A DNA stretch of 7,055 nt from an uncultured Lachnospiraceae bacterium (GCA_958422845.1 CATZPU010000054.1:1-7055); one strand, 5' to 3'; numbered from the stretch's first letter, positions 1 to 6,494 are shown. The notes: a model not told the origin generated them from the letters alone. Program-made: numbers and translations.

Positions 1-1
1 G

Positions 2-121
2 AAACCAACGGAAGCGCCGACGGAGAAACCGACAGAGAAACCAACAGAAGCGCCAACGGAGGCACCGACAGAGAAACCAACGGAAAAGCCGACAGAAGCG
101 CCGACGGAGAAACCGACAGAG
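2..121 (+). repeat. 12-bp tandem repeat coding (K/A)PTE tetrapeptides
   Basis: Ten contiguous 12-base units encode KPTE or APTE, in the order K A K K A A K K A K for the first residue. Third-position differences (CCA/CCG, ACG/ACA, GAA/GAG) separate the copies while the peptide is kept, so selection acts on the protein. The array begins before the window, so its true copy number is unknown. Pro/Thr/Glu repeats of this kind usually form an extended, flexible spacer in wall-attached proteins. Copy number is likely to vary between strains by slippage. Confidence 0.95.
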
Positions 122-3100
122 ACGCAGGCTTCGTCGGAGAGCGGCGATTCGGAAAAGAAAGATTCTGCAAAAAAGAAGAAACAAAAAGAGAAAAAACGCT
201 CCAAGAGAAAAAATGACGGAGAGAAGCTGAGTGCTTCCGGTATCACGGCAGGGCTTGGCAGCGCGCTTGATTATCTGTTTGCGGCTCAGACAGTCGGAGG
301 ACCGCAGCAGGCGTTTGAGAATCAGAAGATAGCCGAGGGTAGCGAGGGAGCTTCCATCGTATCTTCCCTGAAAGGATTTTCTAAAAAACTGGCGAATGCA
401 CAGTCCTCCTCTGATGTAGGGATCATCAACGTCTATGCGGACAAGGACGGAAAGCTGGACGAAGCACAGCTTACAGAGAAATTCGAGGATCGCAGGATCG
501 ATGTAGAAAAGAAGTATTACGTAGTTAATGTGATCGCGTATTCCGCAGATCAGAATCTGACATTTTCAGGCTATGAGCTTGTAAGAGGCGGGGCTCCGGT
601 CGTTTACGAGGAAGAGACCAAGCCGGGAGATGTGCTGTACAATTTTGCTGCGCTTGAGGATGGAGAATTTGTCGGCTATAAGGGCACAGCGACATTGACA
701 GGCAGCGCTCTTTCCGGTACGTATCTTGCGCCGGAAGCGACGGTGGAGGTAAATGGCGATCTGTCAGGAGCCGTCTATGCGGACAGTATCAAGGTGGCAG
801 AGAGTGTGGATGAGCTTTTGCATATCGCGTTTGCTACGATGCGCACGCCGAATGGCACAGAGGCGCAGACCGAAGCGACAACGGAGTCCGAAACGGAAGC
901 CTTAACAGAAGAAACGGCGCAGACCGAAACGGAAGCCTTGACAGAAGAGACAGCGCAGACCGAAACGGAAGCCCTGACGGAAGATCCGGCAGAATCCGAA
1001 ACAGAGATTCAGACGGAAGAAATAACAGAGAATCAGACGGAGACAGCAACAGAGTCCGATACAGAGGTACAAACGGAAGAAGTAACGGAGTCGGAGACAG
1101 AAGTAACGGCAGAGTCTGATACAGAAGCTGCGACGGAAGAAGCAGCGGAGTCTGAAACAGAAGTATGGACAGAAGAAGCAGCGGAGTTTGAAACAGAGGT
1201 ACAGACGGAAGCGATAACGGAGTCTGGGACAGAGAATCAGACAGAAGCACAGACGGAAGTGATTGACGAGTCGTCCGGAGCAGCGGCTCCTGAATATTTC
1301 AGTAAGGATGCTATTTACTACTCAGCACAGAGCGCCAATCTGAAGCTTAAGCTCGCCGATGCAAAGAACACAGCGCTTACAAGCGGTAAGGTCGCGGTAA
1401 AGGCGGCGGCAGATATTCTGAATAAAGACAACACGGTTCATGTGAAAAAAGATGCAGAGATCGTTCCGGCGACGGATGCGTACGTAAATGCAGCGGATGT
1501 CGGCAGATTTTTGCAGAAGAACGGAAGCTATTATATGGAAATTTCATCGCTTCCGGCAGGTTACCTTGCAGTGCCGCGTATTTATTTTGCAGTAAATGAG
1601 GCAGGGGAGGTTTCTTTCGGCGCAGGAGAATCGGTGGAGGTATCAGGCGATACAGCGACGATCAGGCTGTACAAGGATGCCGAAAGCCTTAAGGGTACGG
1701 CAGTATTGCAGACAGTTAAGGCAGCGGCAGACGGAACGCCGACCGCCGATCCCGTGAAAGATGCAGTCTTTGTAGTGAAGGATAATAAGGGAGCGATCGT
1801 GCGCGACGCATCGGGAAATCCATACTATATCCATTATGCGGGCAGTCCGGTGATTCTTTCCGGTCTGGCAGCAGGCACGTATATCCTGTCGCAGCTTCGC
1901 ACCGAAGCAGGCTATGTGATCGCAGCGGATCAGGGATTTGAGGTAAAGGCGGATCAAAAGACGCAGATCACGGTAATGAATATGCCGACTCAGGCAGGCG
2001 GAGCAAAGAAGCTTGAGGTCTATGCAGAAGCATCATACGGCGGAGTATTGCTGACGGCAGATCAGAAAGTCGGGACAGACTATTATCTGGCAATGTTTGA
2101 GGATGCCGCCGGAACGAAGCGTGTCAGCGCAGTGACGCCTGTTATCTTCACGCCGGATCAGCAAAAGAGCAGCGCTTTGGTATTTACAGACTACGACAAG
2201 GTATCGGGAAGCGCGGCGGCGCCGACCTCTTACTATGTGCTTGCAGTCAATGAGTACGGCGAGACGGTACAGGATGCGGACGGAGCGGCAGCATTCGGAC
2301 CGCTTGAGGTAAAAGCGGCAGATACGCAGGCTGTATTTCGCTATGATTATAAGGAAGGTTCATTCCCGTCCGGCAGTTTCTACTATATGGCGGACGTAGA
2401 GGTAACAAAGCAGGTCAAAAATGAGGATGACAGCGACCGCGCAACCGCAGAGGTATTTTATGCGAAGCTGTACGAAGATGAGGCGCAAAAGACTCCGATC
2501 GCAGACTTTACGTTTGCGATGAATGGGCAGAGTACAGTATCTGTGAAAGCATCTGTAAAGGTGACGGAGGCGGAAGCCGTGTATTACCTTGCGGAAACAG
2601 ATCAGAAGGGTGCTGTGATCGATGCGGAATCAGAAGAATTCCCATACGCAGTGCGGTATCTGAAGCCGGATCAGAGCGAGACCGATCAGAGCGTGACGAT
2701 ACGCTGTGAGCAGGAGGGTACGACAGGTACGGCGAAGGTGACGAAAGCAGTCATCGAGAACCGCATGAAGTCCTCAAAGGTAATCGTACAGGTCGTTGAT
2801 GCGGACGGCAAGGCGATCGCAGGAGTGAGACTGATTCTGAAAAATGCGAAGGGACAGCGGATCTCCGTCAATAATACCTCGATCTATACCTCCGGCAAGA
2901 AGGAGCTTGTGATCACGGGACTGACAGCAGGAGAGACGTATCTTCTCTCAGAGATCGAAGCGCCAAAGGGCTACCTGCCTGCGGAAGATGTGGAATTCAC
3001 GGTAAAAGGCGCAGATACGACAGCCGTTACACTTAAGCATAAGGTAAAACCGTCGGCTTCCAATCATAGTATCAAGGTAGAACAGCACGTATATGCAGGC

Positions 3101-4354
3101 AGCCATCAGGTGTATGCACACAAAAAGGCAACGTTCTACGTAGCGCTGTTTTCGGATGAGGCTCTTACGAGAAAAGTAAGCGACGTACAGGTAATTACAA
3201 TGTCCGGTCTTACCGGAAAGACAGAATTTAAGCACTTAAAGAGCGGAGCAGTCTATTATGTGGCACGTACCGACCAGTATGGAATACCGCTTACGAAGAA
3301 GAGCTTCACGACGCAGTACTCCGATGGAGGAAGAGTTGAGATCTCGGAAAAAACGCATACAGTCACGATCAGAGATACGTACAAGTCTCTGCCGTCAGGC
3401 TATCGCTACACCGCGCTTCTGACGCTTACAAAGCGTGTTGAGGATGCGTCGGGACAGCCGATGAATGTCAATGGCACATTTTATGCGGGTATTTTCCGAA
3501 AAGCTGATTTCAGCGATACGCCGACGATCGTACCGCTTACGTTGAAAAATACGTCCTCTGCAAGTGCGAAGAGAAGAATACTGCTCTCCGGCAATAAGGA
3601 TGTGACGTATTATATCGCTGAGGTAGACAAGAACGGCAATCTCCTGACTACATCAGACCAGTTCCAGTACGATATTTCCATCGACGCACAGAAAGTACAG
3701 CTTACGAAGAGCGACAACAAGACGGTCACGATCACGAACAGACAGGTAGCAAAGGATGATTCCAAGGTGACGCTGTACCTGACGAAGCGCGTGTATGAGG
3801 GTACGCAGCAGAAGGCGGTAAACGAGACTTTCTATGCGGGACTGTTCAAGGATTCCTCGTTTACGAAGCTTTATACAAAGCCGATCCCATTGCAGCTTAA
3901 AGATAAGAGCGAGGTGACGCTGAAGCTTTCGCTGAATCTTGGCAAATCAAAGGATGCGACGATCTATGTAGCTGAGGTCGATAAGGACGGCAATGTGATC
4001 ACGGCTCCGAAACAGCAGGAGTTTGGATATGAGGTCAAGATGATCAATTCAACGGCGTCGTTTACGAAAGACCGCCGTGAGGTTCAGACTGTTTTGCTCA
4101 ATTCCGTATACGGAACGGCTGCGCCGGAGGATTGGGATGATATTTTCGATCAGAACGGAAATGATTTTGGCGGCTTCGGCGGAGGCGGTTTTGGAGGCTC
4201 CGGAGCGATCTCAGGAAACGGAGAGGCATCCTCCTCGACAGCGGCAGTCGGAACAGGAGACGGCACGCCGATCGGATTCTTCCTTGTGCTTCTTGCAGCT
4301 TCGGCGGTGCTCTTAGGAGCAGGAGCGATCTACTTCAAAAAGAGACGCAAATAA
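2..4354 (+). CDS. Sortase-anchored multidomain surface adhesin, CAA domain plus SpaA/Cna-B-like repeats (5' end outside window)
   Basis: The frame is open from base 2 to the TAA at 4352-4354, giving 1450 visible residues. The N terminus and any signal peptide lie upstream; the GTG at 530 is an internal codon. Order, in visible residue numbers: (K/A)PTE repeats 1-40; Lys-rich cluster about 51-75; CAA-type adhesive domain about 80-280, ending in the family-like pattern SGTYLAPEATVEVNG and AVYADSIKV; Thr/Glu stalk 281-422; a weakly Cna-B-like segment about 428-563; seven beta-rich modules 564-1370; Gly-rich hinge about 1388-1406; sorting signal 1416-1450. Such proteins are exported, attached to peptidoglycan by sortase and used for adhesion. 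That role follows from family knowledge; the ligand cannot be told. A hairpin terminator follows, so the gene is probably the last of its transcript. It is visibly richer in GC than the downstream genes. Confidence 0.92.
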   Translation, partial: KPTEAPTEKPTEKPTEAPTEAPTEKPTEKPTEAPTEKPTETQASSESGDSEKKDSAKKKKQKEKKRSKRKNDGEKLSASGITAGLGSALDYLFAAQTVGGPQQAFENQKIAEGSEGASIVSSLKGFSKKLANAQSSSDVGIINVYADKDGKLDEAQLTEKFEDRRIDVEKKYYVVNVIAYSADQNLTFSGYELVRGGAPVVYEEETKPGDVLYNFAALEDGEFVGYKGTATLTGSALSGTYLAPEATVEVNGDLSGAVYADSIKVAESVDELLHIAFATMRTPNGTEAQTEATTESETEALTEETAQTETEALTEETAQTETEALTEDPAESETEIQTEEITENQTETATESDTEVQTEEVTESETEVTAESDTEAATEEAAESETEVWTEEAAEFETEVQTEAITESGTENQTEAQTEVIDESSGAAAPEYFSKDAIYYSAQSANLKLKLADAKNTALTSGKVAVKAAADILNKDNTVHVKKDAEIVPATDAYVNAADVGRFLQKNGSYYMEISSLPAGYLAVPRIYFAVNEAGEVSFGAGESVEVSGDTATIRLYKDAESLKGTAVLQTVKAAADGTPTADPVKDAVFVVKDNKGAIVRDASGNPYYIHYAGSPVILSGLAAGTYILSQLRTEAGYVIAADQGFEVKADQKTQITVMNMPTQAGGAKKLEVYAEASYGGVLLTADQKVGTDYYLAMFEDAAGTKRVSAVTPVIFTPDQQKSSALVFTDYDKVSGSAAAPTSYYVLAVNEYGETVQDADGAAAFGPLEVKAADTQAVFRYDYKEGSFPSGSFYYMADVEVTKQVKNEDDSDRATAEVFYAKLYEDEAQKTPIADFTFAMNGQSTVSVKASVKVTEAEAVYYLAETDQKGAVIDAESEEFPYAVRYLKPDQSETDQSVTIRCEQEGTTGTAKVTKAVIENRMKSSKVIVQVVDADGKAIAGVRLILKNAKGQRISVNNTSIYTSGKKELVITGLTAGETYLLSEIEAPKGYLPAEDVEFTVKGADTTAVTLKHKVKPSASNHSIKVEQHVYAGSHQVYAHKKATFYVALFSDEALTRKVSDVQVITMSGLTGKTEFKHLKSGAVYYVARTDQYGIPLTKKSFTTQYSDGGRVEISEKTHTVTIRDTYKSLPSGYRYTALLTLTKRVEDASGQPMNVNGTFYAGIFRKADFSDTPTIVPLTLKNTSSASAKRRILLSGNKDVTYYIAEVDKNGNLLTTSDQFQYDISIDAQKVQLTKSDNKTVTITNRQVAKDDSKVTLYLTKRVYEGTQQKAVNETFYAGLFKDSSFTKLYTKPIPLQLKDKSEVTLKLSLNLGKSKDATIYVAEVDKDGNVITAPKQQEFGYEVKMINSTASFTKDRREVQTVLLNSVYGTAAPEDWDDIFDQNGNDFGGFGGGGFGGSGAISGNGEASSSTAAVGTGDGTPIGFFLVLLAASAVLLGAGAIYFKKRRK
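152..226 (+). other. Lysine/arginine-rich cluster inside the adhesin
   Basis: Visible residues 51-75 contain about fifteen Lys or Arg in 25 positions, with cores such as KKKKQKEKKRSKRK. It joins the acidic PTE stalk to the CAA domain. This is far from the C-terminal positive tail that stops sortase substrates in the membrane, so it is not that signal. It may contact anionic wall polymers, DNA or host glycans, or pair with the acidic stalk. The function is not known from the sequence. Confidence 0.7.
239..841 (+). other. Choice-of-anchor A (CAA / pAdhesive-type) domain
   Basis: Visible residues about 80-280 show the layout known from CAA domains of Gram-positive surface proteins. There is an early ALDYLFAA segment, and a strand KYYVVNVIAYS near residue 170. 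Then come DVLYNFAA and a beta-solenoid-like end with SGTYLAPEATVEVNG, LSGAVYADSIKV and ELLHIAFA. The last pattern corresponds to the family's 'GTiLAPnA... GsviAdsi... ElH...F'. The assignment is from memory of the family pattern, without a profile search. These domains are thought to be adhesive; no ligand can be inferred. Confidence 0.7.
843..1265 (+). repeat. Thr/Glu-rich stalk (degenerate repeat)
   Basis: Visible residues about 281-421 consist almost wholly of T, E, S, A, Q and V in variants of ETEVQTEE and ESETEA, with a strong negative charge. It is likely an unstructured or extended wall-spanning spacer between the CAA head and the module rod. The skewed composition leaves the opposite strand free of stops at 834-1250, which gives a Leu/Pro/Ser-rich shadow frame and not a gene. 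Confidence 0.9.
881..988 (+). repeat. 36-bp tandem repeat, three copies, coding TETEALTEET-like dodecapeptides
   Basis: Inside the Thr/Glu stalk, three successive 36-base units encode TESETEALTEET, AQTETEALTEET and AQTETEALTEDP. The copies differ mainly at silent positions (GCC TTA / GCC TTG / GCC CTG), so this is the most recently expanded part of the stalk. The next units downstream are more degenerate. Confidence 0.85.
1691..2767 (+). repeat. Composite module unit 1: SpaA-like + module A1 + module A2
   Basis: Visible residues 564-660 form a SpaA/Cna-B-like domain, with LSGLAAGTYILSQLRTEAGY corresponding to the family's 'L.aGtY.LsEi.aP.GY'. Residues about 671-786 (A1) and 797-922 (A2) belong to a related fold marked by FYAxLFxD near the start and YYxAExDxxG near the middle. 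A2 carries a Lys (VTKQV, K803), a Glu (YLAETD, E865) and an Asn (VIENRM, N920) placed as in intramolecular isopeptide domains. A1 lacks all three. Boundaries are approximate. Confidence 0.65.
2771..3745 (+). repeat. Composite module unit 2: SpaA-like + module A3 + module A4
   Basis: This repeats the order of unit 1. A SpaA-like domain occupies residues 924-1014 (ITGLTAGETYLLSEIEAPKGY), with Val where the usual Lys before DADG is expected. A3 (about 1022-1126) lacks the Lys, Glu and Asn. A4 (about 1136-1246) has all three: LTKRV K1144, IAEVD E1207, TITNR N1246. The A3-A4 linker (TYKSLPSGYRYT) resembles the A1-A2 linker (DYKEGSFPSGSFYYM), supporting a duplication of the whole three-module block. 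Confidence 0.65.
3755..4111 (+). repeat. Terminal module A5 of the adhesin rod
   Basis: Residues about 1252-1370 are closest to A4: LTKRVYEG, ETFYAGLFKD and VAEVDKDGNV match LTKRVEDA, GTFYAGIFRK and IAEVDKNGNL. The putative isopeptide triad is K1262, E1325 and N1367. It is the membrane-proximal module, without a SpaA partner, followed by an acidic and Gly-rich hinge (FGGFGGGGFGGSG). Confidence 0.65.
4247..4351 (+). other. C-terminal cell-wall sorting signal (non-LPXTG, VGTGDGTPIG)
   Basis: Residues 1416-1450 have the three parts of a sortase signal. A TG-containing motif with the TGDxxPI context common in Clostridia is followed by a hydrophobic helix of about 19 residues (FFLVLLAASAVLLGAGAIYF region) and a positive tail KKRRK at the very end. 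The canonical Leu-Pro before x-T-G is replaced by Ala-Val. The cognate sortase is not in the window. Confidence 0.85.
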
Positions 4355-4385
4355 CGAAATATGAGTTGATGAGTGGACATTTCTG

Positions 4386-4414
4386 CCGCCGTGTGTATTT
4401 TTGACACACGGCGG
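4386..4414 (+). terminator. Hairpin terminator after the adhesin gene
   Basis: CCGCCGTGTG at 4386-4395 pairs perfectly with CACACGGCGG at 4405-4414; one more T-A pair gives an 11-bp stem and a 7-base loop. Only a short T tract (TTTGCGTT) follows, so termination may be incomplete. It lies 31 bases after the adhesin stop and before the ribosome binding site of the next gene. It would be translated if the ATG at 4373 were the start of that gene, which argues against that start. Confidence 0.8.
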
Positions 4415-4440
4415 TTTGCGTTCTGGAAGCTATTGTATTT

Positions 4441-4446
4441 AGGAGG
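4441..4446 (+). promoter_or_regulatory. Ribosome binding site deciding the S41 peptidase start
   Basis: AGGAGG lies 13 bases before the ATG at 4460. The spacing is slightly long, but the match is full. No comparable site precedes the in-frame ATG at 4373, and only the 4460 start puts a signal peptide at the N terminus. I found no convincing -35/-10 pair between the terminator and this site. Confidence 0.8.
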
Positions 4447-4459
4447 GAGCAGCAAGTAT

Positions 4460-5707
4460 ATGAAAAGAATATTACTTTGTGTCACGATCATACTTCTTTT
4501 AGGAGCCGGTTTTCATTCAAATGCTGATTCTATAGATTTTGCATCAGAAAATCAAACAGAATCCGGCAAAGGAAAGACGACTTTTACAAAAGAGGAATTA
4601 CTGGAGGATTACGATCAGCTTTGGAAAGACCTCAAAATAAACTATCCTTTTTTCCCTGTTCTTAAAGAAGAGGGGATCGATCTGGAACAGGTGTATCAAA
4701 AAGGACGGGAACAGATAGAGAGCCGTGTTTCTGATCTGAACGGATTTCTGTATGTTTTGAAATCTGCCTTTTGGGAAATGCAGAACTTTGCACATCTGCA
4801 GATTTTAAGTAATCAGGCGATAGAGTCAATTAAGCTCGGTTACGAAAATGAGGAGAAGTACCGCGAACAGGGTTCCCCATGGCTTCAGATCATTCACAAG
4901 CCGCAGGTTGAAACAACGTATGCGCAGAATGAGATGCGGACACTGCTGCCGGATGCAGAGACAGATATTCCTGTAGACGCGGATTATCTGGCTGAGAGCG
5001 AGACGCTGTATTTTCATTTTAAAACCTTTGGAATGTCTATTGTTGAACGTGACCGCCATGTAATACGTGATTATGTAGCAGCGCTTGGGGATGTTCCCAT
5101 CAAGCATATTATTTTTGATATAACGGGAAATCCGGGTGGCAGTACCGCTTACTGGCAGGATGATATCGTTGCTCTGTTTCCGGGGGAGTATACATATGAG
5201 CAGACTGTTTTTTATAATGATACGCCGCTGAATCAGTTTTTCTATAAGGATGTTCTTGACTATACTCCGATTTCCGAGTTTCCGGCAGGCTCTGATCTGC
5301 CCGATTTCGTAGAACAGCTTCAATTATCCTATTTTACAACATTGGAAGAATCCGCAGGTCAAAGCGAAGACGCTCTGGTGCCGGAGCTTTCCGATGCAAA
5401 GCGGTGGGTTCTGATCGATCAGATATGTTATTCGGCAAGTGATCAATTCGCTCATTTCTGCAAAGAAACCGGATGGGCGACGCTTGTAGGAACAGCAACG
5501 AAAGGGGACGGGGCATTCGGTTTTAATTGTGCAATGTTCGATTTAAAGAATACGGGGCTTCTTATTTATTTTTCTACTGTGACAGCTGACAATTCGGACG
5601 GAACATTAAATACGAAAAGAGGTACAGCGCCTGATATATTCGTTAAAGGAGGAGAAAGACCGCTCGATGCCTGCATTCGTATGATAAAAGCGGAAGAGGA
5701 AAATTAG
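4460..5707 (+). CDS. Secreted S41-family peptidase (tricorn/IRBP-like)
   Basis: The product has 415 residues from the ATG at 4460. Residues 1-22 form a signal peptide (MKR, then a Leu/Ile-rich core ending at HSNADS). No lipobox Cys is suitably placed, so the enzyme is probably released or loosely held outside the membrane. Residues 43-115 are a helical N-terminal region ending in NFAHLQI, where H112 fits the active-site His of tricorn-type members. The S41 core has HIIFDITGNPGG (216-227), WVLIDQICYSASDQ (316-329) with S325 the likely nucleophile, and GTATKGDGAFG (344-354). GTAPDIFV (388-395) is the usual 'PDi.v' end. No PDZ domain is evident. The Lys of the Ctp-type GEKT motif is Ala346 here, and the usual Glu after SAS is Asp328. 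The substrate is unknown. The gene stands alone between two terminators and is less GC-rich than the adhesin. Confidence 0.88.
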   Translation: MKRILLCVTIILLLGAGFHSNADSIDFASENQTESGKGKTTFTKEELLEDYDQLWKDLKINYPFFPVLKEEGIDLEQVYQKGREQIESRVSDLNGFLYVLKSAFWEMQNFAHLQILSNQAIESIKLGYENEEKYREQGSPWLQIIHKPQVETTYAQNEMRTLLPDAETDIPVDADYLAESETLYFHFKTFGMSIVERDRHVIRDYVAALGDVPIKHIIFDITGNPGGSTAYWQDDIVALFPGEYTYEQTVFYNDTPLNQFFYKDVLDYTPISEFPAGSDLPDFVEQLQLSYFTTLEESAGQSEDALVPELSDAKRWVLIDQICYSASDQFAHFCKETGWATLVGTATKGDGAFGFNCAMFDLKNTGLLIYFSTVTADNSDGTLNTKRGTAPDIFVKGGERPLDACIRMIKAEEEN

Positions 5708-5731
5708 ACACGAAGAGATATATAAATATGA

Positions 5732-5765
5732 AAAGAAACCAGCGCGGAGACGGGCTGGTTTCTTT
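5732..5765. terminator. Bidirectional hairpin terminator between convergent genes
   Basis: AAAGAAACCAGC at 5732-5743 pairs with GCTGGTTTCTTT at 5754-5765, a perfect 12-bp stem with a 10-base loop. It starts 24 bases after the peptidase stop and ends 19 bases from the stop of the opposite-strand regulator. The A-rich and T-rich ends provide a U tract for either direction, slightly better on the minus strand. Confidence 0.85.
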
Positions 5766-5784
5766 ATGGGAAAATTAACAACTG

Positions 5785-6456
5785 CTAATCTGCACGGCTA
5801 GGAGCGCTTACGGGTTTAACCGTAATATATTTCTGATTTCTACTATTTGGTTTATCAGGGATCGTCATTTTAAGTGCTCCGCAATCAAGTAAAGGTCGCA
5901 TATATTTTTGAGTGAAGTTTTTTGTGTTTTTATATCCGCATTGTTTTGCAATTTCAGATTTTGAATGAGGAATCAGGCAAAAGGTAAGGATTTCATCAAA
6001 AATAGTAACTTGAGTCTTAACTTGGGTCTTAACTTGGGTCTTAACTTGAGTCTTTTCATGAGGTCCAACTTTTTCAACAGCAACAGGCATCAATGGAATG
6101 ATGGTACGAAATACATCGGCCTCTATAAATTCTGGTGTTCCGCCGGAATAGAGCTGCGTATATTTATAGGTATTTCTCATTCCCGACCCCAGTTCATCAG
6201 CCAGACCGATTTCTCTAAATACTTTTGAAATAGGCGGGTTTTTGGCATAGGGTTGGAATGAGGATAATTGCAGCATCCCATGACCGTGAGAACGATTTGC
6301 ATTTTCTGTATATAGGCGGTCTTTCTCTATGACAAATTTAGCTACATATCCGCTGGAATAGTCTCGGTGTGCCAGACTATTTGAGAAAATTTCTCGTAGA
6401 ATATGGTCTCGGGCACTAATACTATGAATTCCTTCCTGAATAAAAGGATCGCTCAA
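5785..6456 (-). CDS. HATPase_c_4 plus winged-helix C-terminal fragment
   Basis: The frame can be read from about 6511 (KQNLLETYDRLIVFGQKHL), ahead of the TTG at 6456, so that TTG is not a natural start and has no ribosome binding site. Numbering from it, the GHKL N-box is REIFSNSLAHRDYSS (21-35; E22, N26, H30). A second ATPase motif is GLADELGSGMRNT (84-96). A KTQV repeat linker covers 135-150, and a winged helix 151-213 includes SKSEIAKQCGY and a PDKPNSRNQKY wing. Relatives use these parts for ATP-linked or DNA-linked regulation. Without its own start it is probably not translated. Confidence 0.75.
   Translation of the reverse strand: MSDPFIQEGIHSISARDHILREIFSNSLAHRDYSSGYVAKFVIEKDRLYTENANRSHGHGMLQLSSFQPYAKNPPISKVFREIGLADELGSGMRNTYKYTQLYSGGTPEFIEADVFRTIIPLMPVAVEKVGPHEKTQVKTQVKTQVKTQVTIFDEILTFCLIPHSKSEIAKQCGYKNTKNFTQKYMRPLLDCGALKMTIPDKPNSRNQKYITVKPVSAPSRAD
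6008..6055 (-). repeat. 12-bp tandem repeat coding the KTQV linker
   Basis: On the + strand, ACTTGAGTCTTA, ACTTGGGTCTTA (twice) and ACTTGAGTCTTT follow each other without a gap. Read on the minus strand they give four KTQV units between the ATPase domain and the winged helix. The unit length is a multiple of three, so slippage changes linker length without breaking the frame. Confidence 0.92.
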
Positions 6457-6494
6457 GTGTTTTTGCCCAAAAACAATTAAACGGTCATAAGTTT

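Noticed and set aside
2..121. CRISPR-like array suggested by regular repeats
   Set aside because: The units are 12 bases, contiguous without spacers and coding. The same holds for 6008-6055.
530..532. GTG as start of the adhesin
   Set aside because: The frame is open to base 2, encodes repeats and the first half of the CAA domain upstream, and no ribosome binding site precedes this codon.
834..1250. Open frame of 138 codons on the minus strand
   Set aside because: It lies opposite the Thr/Glu stalk. Its Leu/Pro/Ser-rich repeats are the shadow of the repeated codons, and there is no ribosome binding site.
1643..3235. Several minus-strand open frames opposite the adhesin rod (1643-1957, 2686-2871, 2948-3235)
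   Set aside because: They are short frames with unusual amino-acid composition, fully inside a strongly supported coding region.
4077..4316. 79-codon plus-strand frame over the adhesin C terminus
   Set aside because: It is out of frame with the sorting signal, Arg-rich without pattern, and a shadow of the real frame.
4373..4375. ATG as start of the S41 peptidase
   Set aside because: It would place the terminator hairpin inside the coding region and bury the signal peptide. The ATG at 4460 has AGGAGG before it.
4401..4436. Promoter for the peptidase using TTGACA at 4401 and TATTGT at 4431
   Set aside because: The spacing is 24 bases, far from 17, and TTGACA is part of the terminator hairpin. 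No other good pair was found.
4826..5323. 165-codon open frame opposite the peptidase
   Set aside because: It overlaps a well-supported gene, has no recognisable domain and no ribosome binding site.
5965..6228. 87-codon plus-strand frame with NLGLNLGLNL
   Set aside because: It is the shadow of the KTQV repeat and ATPase domain on the minus strand.
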